From positions 1,116,001-1,180,000 of the forward strand of contig NZ_JBHTJP010000032.1 of the NCBI RefSeq assembly GCF_042676025.1: a DNA stretch of 64,000 bases, in the 5' to 3' direction. The notes beneath the pieces are model-generated. The model saw only the letters and a list, made by a program, of their open reading frames with translations, was not told the origin of the DNA and made no database searches. The stretch is from Salinimicrobium gaetbulicola. Lineage in GTDB: Bacteria; Bacteroidota; Bacteroidia; Flavobacteriales; Flavobacteriaceae. Within the stretch, counting starts at the first letter, position 1; each line of letters opens with the position of its first letter. The position numbers and the translations under genes were made by a program. Positions 17,949 to 27,435 of this stretch are shown one piece after another.

Positions 17949-19313
17949 CTATAGATTTCTTACTGCGTCTTTAAATTGTCTTCCTCTGTCCTCGTAATTC
18001 TTGAACAGATCAAAGCTCGCGCAAGCCGGAGAAAGAAGAACTGTATCTCCTTTTTCGGCAAGCCTGTATGCCTCATTCACTGCCTCTTCCATAGAACGGG
18101 TTTCAACCATCACATCTACACAGTTCCCAAAAGCATTGATGATAGGCCGGTTATCCACACCCAGACAGATAATGGCTTTTACCTTTTCATTTACCAACGG
18201 TAAAAGTTCGGCGTATTCATTTCCTTTATCCACACCACCAACTATCCAGATAGTTTCGCTCTCCATGCTCTCAAGAGCATAATATGTGGCATTTACATTA
18301 GTAGCCTTGGAATCGTTTATATACTGAACGTTGTTAATCTTCAGTACTTTTTCAAGCCTGTGCTCAACGCCCTGAAAATTAGAAAGACTCGCTCTAATCG
18401 TTTCTTTTCTTATGCGCAATAATTGTGCTACCGTAGCAGCTGCCATAGCGTTCTTGGCATTGTGTTTCCCCTCAAGGGTTAGGTTAGATGTTGGCATGGT
18501 TAAGTGGTTATTATCTATAGTAATAATGATTTGTTCATCTTTGATGTAAGCACCATTTTCCACTTCCTTTTGAAGTGAAAAAGGCAATTTCCGGGCTCTT
18601 ATCGGGTTTTCCGAAAGCCATTTAGCAATTACTTCGTCATCTGCGTCGTATATAAAAAAATCTTCCTCTGTCTGGTTCATGGTGATCCTGAACTTTGAAG
18701 CGATATATTCCTGGAAATTGTTTCTGTACCTGTCCAGGTGATCTGGTGTGATATTGGTAAGCACTGATATATTTGGCCTGAACTCTTCGATCCCGTCCAA
18801 TTGAAAACTGCTTAGCTCCAAAACGTAGTGATCAACTTTAGTCTCTGCCACCTGCCTGGCAAAACTCTGCCCTACATTTCCGGCCATCCCAACGTTCAAT
18901 CCGCCATTCTTAAGAATAAAATGAGTGAATTTAGTGGTTGTGGTCTTCCCGTTACTTCCGGTGATACCAATGATATTAGCAGTAGTGAACTTAGCAGCAA
19001 ACTCGATCTCAGAAATGATCTTGATCCCTTTCCCTCTCAAAAGATTAACTAAAGGTGCATCTTCTGGGATCCCCGGACTTTTCATCACAAGGTTAGCTTT
19101 TAATATTCTTTCTACGGAATGATTCTCCTCTTCCCACTCTATCTGGTATTCCTCAAGGATCTGCTTATAATGATCGGCTATTTTGCCTTTATCGGAAACA
19201 AATACATGATAACCTTCCTTCTTTCCAAGGATAGCCGTACCCACACCGCTCTCACCTCCGCCGAGAACGACTAGGAAATTATTGTGGTCGCTATGTATAT
19301 TTTCCGTACTCAC
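17949..19313 (-). CDS. murD: UDP-N-acetylmuramoyl-L-alanine--D-glutamate ligase
   Basis: ATP-dependent addition of D-Glu to UDP-MurNAc-Ala. N-terminal GGGESGVGTAIL, central ATP loop GITGSNGKTTTTKF, and C-terminal NDSKATNVNATYYAL plus SPACASFDLFKNYEDRG, all diagnostic for MurD. 454 residues. Two bases separate it from mraY. Confidence 0.98.
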   Translation of the reverse strand: MSTENIHSDHNNFLVVLGGGESGVGTAILGKKEGYHVFVSDKGKIADHYKQILEEYQIEWEEENHSVERILKANLVMKSPGIPEDAPLVNLLRGKGIKIISEIEFAAKFTTANIIGITGSNGKTTTTKFTHFILKNGGLNVGMAGNVGQSFARQVAETKVDHYVLELSSFQLDGIEEFRPNISVLTNITPDHLDRYRNNFQEYIASKFRITMNQTEEDFFIYDADDEVIAKWLSENPIRARKLPFSLQKEVENGAYIKDEQIIITIDNNHLTMPTSNLTLEGKHNAKNAMAAATVAQLLRIRKETIRASLSNFQGVEHRLEKVLKINNVQYINDSKATNVNATYYALESMESETIWIVGGVDKGNEYAELLPLVNEKVKAIICLGVDNRPIINAFGNCVDVMVETRSMEEAVNEAYRLAEKGDTVLLSPACASFDLFKNYEDRGRQFKDAVRNL

Positions 19314-19315
19314 TA

Positions 19316-20560
19316 TTATCTGATTTTTAAGGTCACTATGGTTACGATAGCCAAAAAGATCCCGATGATCCAGAATCTCACTACGATCTTGCTCTCATGA
19401 AATCCGGCTTTTTGAAAATGGTGGTGTAAAGGAGACATCAAAAAGATCCTTCTTCCTTCCCCGAATTTCTTTCGGGTATATTTAAACCAGCCCACCTGCA
19501 TCACTACCGATAAATTCTCGATCAAAAACACTCCGCATAAAAGGGGAATAAGCAACTCCTTTCGGGTTGCCAGCGCCAGTACAGCGATGATCCCACCTAT
19601 GGTAAGACTTCCTGTATCACCCATAAAAACCTGGGCTGGGAAGGTATTATACCAAAGGAATCCAACCAATGCCCCTGCAAAAGCCGAAATATAAATGGTC
19701 ATTTCTCCCGTCCTGGGGATGTACATCACGTTGAGATAATCTGAAAATATTATGTTACCCGAAACCCACGCAAAAAGCCCAAGCGTAAGGACAATTATCG
19801 CCGAGGACCCTGCTGCGAGTCCGTCTATACCATCGGTAAGGTTGGCGCCGTTTGAAACAGCGGTAACAATGAAAATAACGATAGGAATAAAGATCATCCA
19901 GGCATATTTTGACCATTCAGGATTGATCCATGTGATAAGACTGGCGTAATCGAACTCGTTATTCTTCACGAACGGAATAGTCGTCTTGGTAGATTTCTCT
20001 TCAGGAGTAACCTCTACCTTTTCAGCTTCCGCAGAAGAGATCAATTCCACAGCACTCGCTGAAAGTGGTACCTGCGGATTCTCTTTTATGGTAATATCTG
20101 GGTGAAAATAAATGGTGGCTCCCACAATAATTCCGAGGCCCACCTGCCCTATCACTTTAAAAATGCCTTTTAGACCTTCTTTATCTTTTCTGAAGGTTTT
20201 GATATAATCATCTAAAAACCCGATCGCTCCCATCCATAGGGTGGTCACGATCAAAAGGATGACGTAAATATTATTAAGCTTTGCAAAAAGCAAAACCGGA
20301 ATTAGTGTAGCGATAATAATGATCACCCCTCCCATGGTTGGAGTTCCCGCTTTTTCTGTCTGTCCTTCCAGTCCCAGGTCACGAACACTCTCCCCAATTT
20401 GTTTCTTAGTAAGGTAATTTATGATACGCTTTCCGTAGATCGTAGAAATACCCAGCGAAAAGATGATCGCCATCGCAGACCTGAAGGAGATAAACTGGTA
20501 TAATTGCTCCCCGGGAAAAGTGTATGTTTTTTCTAAGTATTCAAATAAATGGTACAACAT
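19316..20560 (-). CDS. mraY: Phospho-N-acetylmuramoyl-pentapeptide transferase
   Basis: Transfers phospho-MurNAc-pentapeptide to undecaprenyl phosphate, forming lipid I in the membrane. Diagnostic loops: GTPTMGG, the catalytic DD in GFLDDYIKTF, NLTDGIDGLA, MGDTGSL and the HHHFQ motif. At 414 residues it is about 50 longer than the E. coli enzyme. The excess lies at about residues 155-210, a polar Glu/Lys/Pro-rich segment after the IVGATIYF membrane helix, probably an enlarged loop. 27 bases after murE. Confidence 0.98.
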   Translation of the reverse strand: MLYHLFEYLEKTYTFPGEQLYQFISFRSAMAIIFSLGISTIYGKRIINYLTKKQIGESVRDLGLEGQTEKAGTPTMGGVIIIIATLIPVLLFAKLNNIYVILLIVTTLWMGAIGFLDDYIKTFRKDKEGLKGIFKVIGQVGLGIIVGATIYFHPDITIKENPQVPLSASAVELISSAEAEKVEVTPEEKSTKTTIPFVKNNEFDYASLITWINPEWSKYAWMIFIPIVIFIVTAVSNGANLTDGIDGLAAGSSAIIVLTLGLFAWVSGNIIFSDYLNVMYIPRTGEMTIYISAFAGALVGFLWYNTFPAQVFMGDTGSLTIGGIIAVLALATRKELLIPLLCGVFLIENLSVVMQVGWFKYTRKKFGEGRRIFLMSPLHHHFQKAGFHESKIVVRFWIIGIFLAIVTIVTLKIR

Positions 20561-20587
20561 AGTGGTATCCTTCTTCTCCTGAGAGAT

Positions 20588-22051
20588 TTATTTCTTCAAT
20601 TCTTTTAAAAATTCGGTTACGATCTTCAGGTCATCAAAATCCTTTCGAACCCCGTTCACTTCCTGATAGGTTTCATGCCCTTTCCCGGCAATCAAAATAA
20701 TATCCTTTGGACCCGCCATCTGGCAGGCCGTTCTAATTGCCTGCTTCCTGTTGGTAACCGACATGATCTTTTTAAAATTCTGTGGCTCGACACCTTTTTC
20801 GATCTCCTCTATGATCGCATCGGGATCTTCAGTTCGCGGATTATCGCTGGTGAAGATCACTTTAGTACTTAAAGCCGAGGCGATGTGACCCATTTTCGGT
20901 CTTTTGGTACGGTCGCGGTCTCCTCCACACCCAACAACGGTGATCAATTCCTCATTTTTGGTCCTGATACTGTTAATAGTCTCCAGAACATTTTGCAATG
21001 CATCCGGCGTATGAGCATAATCAACGATCGCGGTGATCTTTCCTTCGGAAATGACATACTGAAATCTTCCGCTTACGGCATCAAGCTCACTTATCAGCTT
21101 AAGGCTTTCTAATGTTGATAAGCCCAATAATTCCGAAGCAGCATAGATGGCCAGCACATTATAGGCATTGAAATGTCCTATTAGTTTGGTCCAGACTTCC
21201 TGGTCGTTCACTTTCAGAAGTAACCCTCCAAAATCATTTTCCAGGATCTGCGCTTTATAATCGGCAACAGATTTAAGGGCGTAAGTGACCTTTTTTGCCT
21301 TGGTGTTCTGAAGCATCACCCTGCCGTTCTTATCGTCAACATTCACAAGAGCAAAAGCCGAAGCAGGGAGCTCATCAAAAAACCTCTTTTTGACATCCCT
21401 GTATTCAGCGAAGGAATTGTGGTAATCTAAATGTTCATGCGTTAGGTTGGTAAAGATCCCGCCCGCAAAATTTAATGCTGTAGTACGATGCTGGGCGATC
21501 CCATGGCTGCTCACTTCCATAAAACAATACTCCACTCCTGCGTCATTCATCTTCTTCAGGTAGCTGTTTATGGTAAGGGAATCTGGGGTCGTATGGGTTG
21601 CTTTGAAACTTTCTTTATCAACGATGATCTGAACTGTGGACAATAATCCCACTTTAAAACCGGCCTTTGTAAACAATTGATACAACAAGGAAGCAATGGT
21701 CGTTTTACCATTTGTCCCTGTTACTCCAACCAGTTTCAGATTTTCTGAGGGATTATCGTAATAATTGGCAGCCATAAAGGCCAAGGCTTGCTGTGAGTCA
21801 TTAACCTTCACATAAGTGATCCCGTTTATTACATTTTCGGGCATCTCTTCACAAACCACAGCCAAAGCGCCATTTTCAACCGCTTTCTCTATGTATTCAT
21901 GTCCGTCTGAAATGGTTCCTCTAATAGCGACAAAAACATCGTTGAATTCCACTTTTCGGGAATCAAAATGAATTGCATTGACAGTGATATCGGTGCTTCC
22001 GGTCACTGCTTCCAGAGAAACTTTATATAATATGTCTTTTAATTTGATCAA
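20588..22051 (-). CDS. murE: UDP-MurNAc-tripeptide ligase (meso-diaminopimelate type)
   Basis: Adds the third stem amino acid. ATP loop GVTGTNGKTTIAS, central TPDS and HEHLDYH motifs, and C-terminal SDNPRTEDP. The DNPR sequence is the marker for meso-diaminopimelate specificity, as expected for a Gram-negative cell wall. 487 residues. Overlaps ftsI by 4 bases. No murF follows, unlike the E. coli cluster. Confidence 0.98.
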   Translation of the reverse strand: MIKLKDILYKVSLEAVTGSTDITVNAIHFDSRKVEFNDVFVAIRGTISDGHEYIEKAVENGALAVVCEEMPENVINGITYVKVNDSQQALAFMAANYYDNPSENLKLVGVTGTNGKTTIASLLYQLFTKAGFKVGLLSTVQIIVDKESFKATHTTPDSLTINSYLKKMNDAGVEYCFMEVSSHGIAQHRTTALNFAGGIFTNLTHEHLDYHNSFAEYRDVKKRFFDELPASAFALVNVDDKNGRVMLQNTKAKKVTYALKSVADYKAQILENDFGGLLLKVNDQEVWTKLIGHFNAYNVLAIYAASELLGLSTLESLKLISELDAVSGRFQYVISEGKITAIVDYAHTPDALQNVLETINSIRTKNEELITVVGCGGDRDRTKRPKMGHIASALSTKVIFTSDNPRTEDPDAIIEEIEKGVEPQNFKKIMSVTNRKQAIRTACQMAGPKDIILIAGKGHETYQEVNGVRKDFDDLKIVTEFLKELKK

Positions 22052-24054
22052 CCTAACTTCAATTTTATTACCTGATTTTCAGAAATCTTGCTCCCCGCCT
22101 TGACCGACTGAGCTTTCACTTCCCCCGATCCTGAAACCTGAACTTTCAATCCCATATTTTCCAAAACCGATAAAGCATCCATTGCAGGCATTCCTCTCAG
22201 GTTCGGCATAATGGTCTTATAGTTCCTGGCCGTGGTGAAATATTTATTGTAATTCTTCTCTATTACAGGGCTCAGCGTATCCAGCTTATTGAACTCGTCT
22301 AAAACAGGAGTATCTGTAAATATCTTTTGAGCGATCCTTTTGAAAACAGGACCACTTACATCTGCACCGTAATAACCTACCCGGTTATTGGGTTTATGGA
22401 TCACAACTATGCAGGAGTATTTAGGGTTTTCTACCGGAAAGAAGCCTACGAAAGAAGAAATGTATCTTGGGTTTTTAGGCCAGTCCTTCATCCAGTATTC
22501 TGTCTGCGCGGTCCCTGTTTTTCCTGCCATTGAAAAATGCGGTTCATAGAGACTTTCTCCGGTCCCTCTTTCCACAACATTTTTCATCATCTCAGTCACC
22601 TTTGCGATGGTCTCCTTACTACAAATTGCAGGATCTATTACTTTTTTATCAAATTTTTCAATGGTGCGGTCCCACTCTTTAACCTCCTTGATAAATCGAG
22701 GCTTCACCATCTCTCCTCCATTGGCTATAGCATTATAGAAGGTAAGGGTTTGAAGCGGTGTAAGCTGAATACTACCGTAGCCATAAGCCATCCACGGTAA
22801 AGAAAGACCCGACCAGGTCTTGTCACCGGGAGTCGGAATGTAGGGAATCCCCTCTCCTTTTATAGCTAATCCTAATTCTTCATTCAAATGCATTCTTTTA
22901 AGACCATCCACGAATTTTTGCGGACTGTCCTTATAATTATCATATACCAATTTCACTACCCCAACATTCGAAGAAACTTCAAAAGCTCTTGCTGCCGAGA
23001 TCTTTCCGTAGCCTCCCCTTTTAGAATCCCTCACTTTCCTTCCGTAGATCGTCATGATCCCATCATCAGTGTCCACCACCGTACTGGTATCTATTTTCTT
23101 GTCTTCAAGCGCCACGATCATAGCCATCAACTTAAAGGTAGAACCCGGTTCATGAGTTTCCCCTACGGCGTAATTCAGTTTTTCGAAATAGGTACCTTCT
23201 GAAGTTCTTCCCAGATTGGAAATGGCTTTTATCTCCCCGGTAGCAGTTTCCATAACCACCACAGAGCCGTGATCGGCTTCATATTTTTCTAATTGTCTTA
23301 ATAAGGCGTGGTGTGCGATATCCTGGATCTTGACATCTATAGTAGAAATAAGGTCATAGCCGTCTTTAGGCTCCACCTCGTTATTATCGCTGATCGGTTT
23401 CCACTGGCCTTTTGCGATCTTTTGTTTTAACCTGTGACCTTCTTTCCCTCTCAAATAAGGACCAAAGGCTCCTTCCAAACCAACTCTTGTGTAATATCCG
23501 CTATCATCCTTACGCTCATATCCAACGGTTCGCTCCCCCATTTTTCCGAGAGGATGCTCTCTTACCGTACGTTGCTCAACTATAATACCGCCTCGGTTTG
23601 AGCCCAAATTGAACATTGGGAAATTTTTCACCCTGACGTATTCAGAATACCCGAGGTTTCTGGCGATCAAAAAATACCGGTGCTTATTGGCTCTTGCAGT
23701 ACGAAGGGTTTTCGCGTAGTAAGAGCTTGGTTTGCCAAACATCTTTGACATCTCCTTCGAAAGCGGAATAAGATATTGCTCAAAGTTCGCGTCAGAAACA
23801 GTGACCGCATCAAACCTGATATCGTATTTAGGAACCGAAGTAGCCAGTAAGTTCCCGCCGGCGTCATAAAGATTCCCACGGTTTGCAGGAATTACAAAAT
23901 TCTTATACGTATTTTGCTGAGCGATCTCCTGGTATTTTTCACCTTCCAGAAACTGTATATCCAGCAACTTTACCCCTACGGCGATAGCAAGGAGAAACAT
24001 GCATGCTGCCACAAAGTAGATACGGTTCAATATGTTCTTTTCGGTAGTAGCCAT
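22048..24054 (-). CDS. ftsI: Septal transpeptidase FtsI (class B PBP) with a PASTA domain
   Basis: Cross-links septal peptidoglycan as partner of FtsW. N-terminal membrane anchor (about residues 10-28), dimerisation domain, then the transpeptidase domain with catalytic Ser in GSTFK, SSN in FEVSSNVGV and KTG in AGKTGTAQTEY. The C-terminus (about 610-668) is one PASTA domain starting MPNLRGMPAMDAL, a feature more familiar from Gram-positive PBPs but common in Bacteroidota FtsI. 668 residues. Seven bases after ftsL. Confidence 0.96.
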   Translation of the reverse strand: MATTEKNILNRIYFVAACMFLLAIAVGVKLLDIQFLEGEKYQEIAQQNTYKNFVIPANRGNLYDAGGNLLATSVPKYDIRFDAVTVSDANFEQYLIPLSKEMSKMFGKPSSYYAKTLRTARANKHRYFLIARNLGYSEYVRVKNFPMFNLGSNRGGIIVEQRTVREHPLGKMGERTVGYERKDDSGYYTRVGLEGAFGPYLRGKEGHRLKQKIAKGQWKPISDNNEVEPKDGYDLISTIDVKIQDIAHHALLRQLEKYEADHGSVVVMETATGEIKAISNLGRTSEGTYFEKLNYAVGETHEPGSTFKLMAMIVALEDKKIDTSTVVDTDDGIMTIYGRKVRDSKRGGYGKISAARAFEVSSNVGVVKLVYDNYKDSPQKFVDGLKRMHLNEELGLAIKGEGIPYIPTPGDKTWSGLSLPWMAYGYGSIQLTPLQTLTFYNAIANGGEMVKPRFIKEVKEWDRTIEKFDKKVIDPAICSKETIAKVTEMMKNVVERGTGESLYEPHFSMAGKTGTAQTEYWMKDWPKNPRYISSFVGFFPVENPKYSCIVVIHKPNNRVGYYGADVSGPVFKRIAQKIFTDTPVLDEFNKLDTLSPVIEKNYNKYFTTARNYKTIMPNLRGMPAMDALSVLENMGLKVQVSGSGEVKAQSVKAGSKISENQVIKLKLG

Positions 24055-24061
24055 TCAGCAG

Positions 24062-24379
24062 TTACTCTTTTTCTTTAATTATGATCTTGGTTGGCGGCAC
24101 TTCGGAAGGTTTAATTCCTCGTCCGGCCATTTTACGACTGATGGTAGATTCCATCTTAAGTCGCATGAGGTTCGATCTTCTGTCAACAAATTCACTTCTC
24201 AATTCCCTCACCTGGTCATTCATTTTAGCGATCTCGTGCACCTTTCTTTCGGCACTGTGAGAACTCCCAATCATAATGATTGCCAGCACGGTGCAAAACA
24301 AAATGAAGCGCCAGTTATTGAACGCGTCATTACTGACTAAAAATTTCCCTTTCAGTATGTCGTAAAGACTCTCCTTCAT
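24062..24379 (-). CDS. ftsL: FtsL-like divisome protein
   Basis: A 105-residue bitopic protein: about 25 cytoplasmic residues, one membrane helix (FILFCTVLAIIMIGSS) and a short heptad-like coiled coil rich in Glu, Arg and Met. This shape and the slot between rsmH and ftsI are those of FtsL, which recruits FtsI/FtsW together with FtsQ. Sequence identity among FtsL proteins is very low, so position is the main argument. Ten bases after rsmH. Confidence 0.85.
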   Translation of the reverse strand: MKESLYDILKGKFLVSNDAFNNWRFILFCTVLAIIMIGSSHSAERKVHEIAKMNDQVRELRSEFVDRRSNLMRLKMESTISRKMAGRGIKPSEVPPTKIIIKEKE

Positions 24380-24389
24380 ATGCCGTTTT

Positions 24390-25292
24390 CTACAGTTTCT
24401 CTGCTACCCTTAACTTAGCACTGCGGGCCCTGTTATTCTTTTTGATCTCTTCAAAAGAGGGAACGATCAGCTTCCCCACCTTTTTAAAAGGAACAGAAAT
24501 ATTTCCGTAGAAATCCTTTTCCGGCTCCCCTTCAAACATTCCGCTTCTTATATACCTTTTCACCAGCCTGTCTTCAAGCGAGTGATAAGAGATGAGACTT
24601 ATTCTTCCTCCCGAATTCAAAAGACCTTCGGTTTGAAGCAAAAATTCCTTCAAGGCTTCGATTTCCTGATTCACTTCAATTCGGATCGCCTGATAGATCT
24701 GCGCGAGGATCTTATGCTCCTTACCTGCAGGCAAAAATGGCTGCAAAACTTCTTTCAGGCGCTCACTGGTAGCGATCTCTTCATCCTTCCTTGCCGAAAC
24801 AACCACTCTGGCTATCTTTGCAGCGTTGCGCAATTCACCATAGTTGAAAAGCACATCACGAAGTTGTTTTTCTTCATATTTATTGACCACCTCAAAAGCG
24901 CTCAAATTGCTATCCTGGTTCATTCGCATATCAAGTTTAGACTCAAACCTGGTTGAGAATCCCCTTTCCGCGACATCAAACTGATGTGATGAAACCCCAA
25001 AATCTCCCAAAATACCATCCACTTTTCGCACTCCGTAAAATCTCAAAAAACGCTTGATGAACCTGAAGTTCTCATTGATAAGCGTAAACCGCTCATCATC
25101 TATTTTATTCTCTAAAGCATCCTTGTCCTGGTCAAAGGCGAACAATTTCCCCTTCGGCCCCAGCCTGCTCAATATCTCCCGGCTGTGCCCACCGCCACCA
25201 AAAGTGACATCCACATAAACCCCGTCAGGCTTTATGTCAAGGCCATCCACGGTTTCCTTCAGCAATACCGGATTATGATAATTCATTTCCAT
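24390..25292 (-). CDS. rsmH: 16S rRNA (cytosine-1402 N4) methyltransferase
   Basis: SAM-dependent methylation of C1402 in 16S rRNA; formerly mraW. N-terminal NYHNPVLLKETVDGL, SAM-binding DVTFGGGGHS, GDFGVSSHQFD and C-terminal SYHSLEDRLVKR and NNRARSAKLRV are all family hallmarks. 300 residues, normal. Its first 20 bases overlap the 3' end of mraZ, the tightest coupling in the cluster. Confidence 0.98.
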   Translation of the reverse strand: MEMNYHNPVLLKETVDGLDIKPDGVYVDVTFGGGGHSREILSRLGPKGKLFAFDQDKDALENKIDDERFTLINENFRFIKRFLRFYGVRKVDGILGDFGVSSHQFDVAERGFSTRFESKLDMRMNQDSNLSAFEVVNKYEEKQLRDVLFNYGELRNAAKIARVVVSARKDEEIATSERLKEVLQPFLPAGKEHKILAQIYQAIRIEVNQEIEALKEFLLQTEGLLNSGGRISLISYHSLEDRLVKRYIRSGMFEGEPEKDFYGNISVPFKKVGKLIVPSFEEIKKNNRARSAKLRVAEKL

Positions 25293-25737
25293 TAATATTT
25301 CCCATTACTTCTTCTGCGAGATCAGCAAAGTCCTCACCACCATTAACGGCATTTTCATACTTATCCTTATCCCAGATCTCGATAATATCTATAGCCGAAG
25401 AGAGAACGATCTCTTTTTCGATACCTGCAAATCCAACAAGATCTTTTGGAATCAATAAACGGCCATTGGTATCCACCTCCACGGTCTTCACCCCAGCGGT
25501 AAACTTCCTGATAAAGTCATTATTCTTCTTGACAAACCTGTTTAGTTTCGCCATATTGTTCATTACCTCGTTCCACTGCTGCATAGGATACAACTCTAAA
25601 CAAGGCTGAAAAACCGATCTCTTCAAGACGAAACCATCCTGAAGCACAGGCATCAACTGCTTCTTAATAGCTGCCGGGACCATGAGTCGGCCCTTGGCAT
25701 CTACCTTGCATTCGTATGTTCCTATTAGATTTACCAC
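25273..25737 (-). CDS. mraZ: Transcriptional regulator MraZ
   Basis: DNA-binding protein of two SpoVT/AbrB-like domains, each with a DxKGR/DxNGR motif: KVDAKGRLMVP near residue 12 and EVDTNGRLLIP near residue 90. 154 residues. The start is GTG at 25735-25737. MraZ is the first gene of the dcw operon and in other bacteria binds repeated boxes in its own promoter and represses the cluster. Three such boxes are visible just upstream (25774-25798). Confidence 0.95.
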   Translation of the reverse strand: MVNLIGTYECKVDAKGRLMVPAAIKKQLMPVLQDGFVLKRSVFQPCLELYPMQQWNEVMNNMAKLNRFVKKNNDFIRKFTAGVKTVEVDTNGRLLIPKDLVGFAGIEKEIVLSSAIDIIEIWDKDKYENAVNGGEDFADLAEEVMGNINGNELS

Positions 25738-25754
25738 CTGATCAGTTTACGATT

Positions 25755-25800
25755 CAAATATATTGAAATTTAAACCACATTTTACCACTTTTTACCACTT
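25755..25800 (-). promoter_or_regulatory. dcw promoter with three putative MraZ operator boxes
   Basis: On the minus strand the -7 element TATATTTG lies at 25755-25762, about 18 bases before the GTG start. Immediately upstream GTGGT occurs three times with a 10-bp period (centres at 25776, 25786, 25796), twice within AAAGTGGTAA. This spacing and core match the known type of MraZ site (repeats with a GTGG core). A further GTGGTAAA overlaps the start codon itself. The remaining part of the divergent intergenic region (to 26023) is AT-rich and holds no gene. Confidence 0.7.
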
Positions 25801-25991
25801 TGTTAATAAATTTTCACACCAAATCAAGGGGAGACATAGAGAAACCAACTACTTGAAGCAGTTTTAGTTGGGAATTTATTTTGTTAAAAAAATATTAAAC
25901 GAGCTGAATTCAGATGTTCATAAAATTTTGAAAAACCTATCTCAAAAAATAAGAGAATAACCTAAAATCTTTATACTTGTATTGAAATCGC

Positions 25992-25999
25992 TATATTTG
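25992..25999 (+). promoter_or_regulatory. -7 promoter element of the hydrolase-engB pair
   Basis: TATATTTG fits TAnnTTTG exactly and lies 24 bases before the ATG at 26024. No clear -33 TTG is seen at the best spacing. Confidence 0.5.
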
Positions 26000-26023
26000 C
26001 GAAGCTAACAGCAAAGGCAACCA

Positions 26024-26788
26024 ATGAAAAATAATTTACGGGAAGAAGGAAAATTCAGCTATGTTGAAGAAGGAGAGGGAACCCCTTTAATCATCCTCCA
26101 CGGACTAATGGGCGGTTTGAGTAATTTTGAGGGTGTTTTCAATTTTTTCCCTGACAAAGGATACAAGGTTATTATCCTAAAACTTCCACTATACAGCTTG
26201 TCACTTCTAAAGACCAGCGTTGCAAATTTCGCTAAATATCTCAAGGAGTTTATCGACATGAAAGGCTATGAAGAATCCATCCTCGTAGGAAATTCTTTAG
26301 GAGGCCACATCGCACTTCTTGCCACCAAGATGTACCCCGAACTAGTGAAAGCCCTGGTGATCACAGGAAGTTCAGGACTTTACGAAAGCGCCATGGGTGA
26401 AAGTTATCCCAAGCGAGGTGATTATGAATACATCCGCAAGAAAGCAGAAAATGTATTTTACGATCCTAAGATCGCAACTAAGGAAATCGTTGACGACGTT
26501 TTTGAGACCGTTAACGACCGAAATAAATTGATCAAGACCCTGGCTATTGCTAAAAGTGCAATTCGTCACAACATGTCCAAAGATCTTCCGAAAATGCAGA
26601 CTCCAACCTGTATTATCTGGGGAAGAAATGACAATGTCACTCCGCCGGAAGTGGCTGAAGATTTCTACAGACTTCTTCCTGACGCAGACCTTTTCTGGAT
26701 AGAAAAATGTGGTCATGCGGCAATGATGGAACATCCTGAGGCTTTTAATGAGATCCTCTATAAATGGTTGACCGACCGGAAACTTTAA
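26024..26788 (+). CDS. Alpha/beta-fold hydrolase
   Basis: A 254-residue cytoplasmic alpha/beta hydrolase. Oxyanion-hole HGLMGG (about residue 26), nucleophile elbow GNSLGGH with Ser near residue 91, acid in GRNDNVTPPE and catalytic His in KCGHAAMMEHPE complete a Ser-Asp-His triad. The substrate cannot be deduced; the family includes esterases, C-C hydrolases and haloperoxidase-like enzymes. It is nine bases upstream of engB and probably shares its transcript. Confidence 0.9.
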   Translation: MKNNLREEGKFSYVEEGEGTPLIILHGLMGGLSNFEGVFNFFPDKGYKVIILKLPLYSLSLLKTSVANFAKYLKEFIDMKGYEESILVGNSLGGHIALLATKMYPELVKALVITGSSGLYESAMGESYPKRGDYEYIRKKAENVFYDPKIATKEIVDDVFETVNDRNKLIKTLAIAKSAIRHNMSKDLPKMQTPTCIIWGRNDNVTPPEVAEDFYRLLPDADLFWIEKCGHAAMMEHPEAFNEILYKWLTDRKL

Positions 26789-26797
26789 ATTCTGGTT

Positions 26798-27400
26798 ATG
26801 AAAATAAAATCTGCCGAGTTCGTTGTAAGTAATTCTGAAGTTTCAAAATGCCCTGACAGCAAACTTCCGGAATATGCCTTTATTGGCCGAAGTAATGTGG
26901 GAAAATCCTCCCTCATAAACATGCTTACCGAAAGGAAGAATTTAGCAAAGACTTCAGGTCGCCCGGGAAAAACCCAGCTTATTAATCATTTCCTGATCAA
27001 TCAAAGCTGGCATTTGGTCGATCTTCCGGGATATGGATATGCACGGGTATCAAAATCTGCCAAGAAAACTTTTCAGAAATTCATTACCGCTTACTTTGAA
27101 AAGAGGGAGCAAATGATCTGCGCGTTTGTTTTGATCGACAGCCGCCATAAACCTCAGCCTATAGACCTTGAGTTCATGCAGTGGTTGGGAGAGCACCAGG
27201 TTCCGTTCTGCATCATTTTCACAAAGGCAGATAAAATGAAACCGAAGGCATTGGAGAGAAATATCAATGATTACCAGGCAGAAATGTTACAAACCTGGAC
27301 TGAAATGCCACAGTATTTTATTTCTTCCTCTTCTAACGGGATGGGAAGGGATGAGATCCTCGATTATATAGACAGTATTAATGAGCAATTCGCTCAATAA
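26798..27400 (+). CDS. engB: Ribosome-biogenesis GTPase YsxC/EngB
   Basis: Essential small GTPase needed for assembly of the large ribosomal subunit. G1 GRSNVGKSSLIN, G2/G3 region DLPGYGYARVS, G4 FTKADK and the G5-like SSSS are in order. 200 residues, normal. Ends 36 bases before the convergent gldC stop, with a bidirectional terminator between. Confidence 0.96.
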   Translation: MKIKSAEFVVSNSEVSKCPDSKLPEYAFIGRSNVGKSSLINMLTERKNLAKTSGRPGKTQLINHFLINQSWHLVDLPGYGYARVSKSAKKTFQKFITAYFEKREQMICAFVLIDSRHKPQPIDLEFMQWLGEHQVPFCIIFTKADKMKPKALERNINDYQAEMLQTWTEMPQYFISSSSNGMGRDEILDYIDSINEQFAQ

Positions 27401-27430
27401 AAAAAGGCGGGAAAATTTCCCGCCTTTTTT
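27399..27430. terminator. Bidirectional terminator between engB and gldC
   Basis: An 8-bp perfect stem GGCGGGAA/TTCCCGCC flanked by A runs on the left and T6 on the right, serving both convergent genes. Confidence 0.9.
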
Positions 27431-27435
27431 ATGAT

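Noticed and set aside
25800..26023. Inverted repeat CCAACT/AGTTGG in the mraZ-hydrolase intergenic region
   Set aside because: Short stem with a 15-base loop and no T tract; no stronger than expected by chance in AT-rich DNA.
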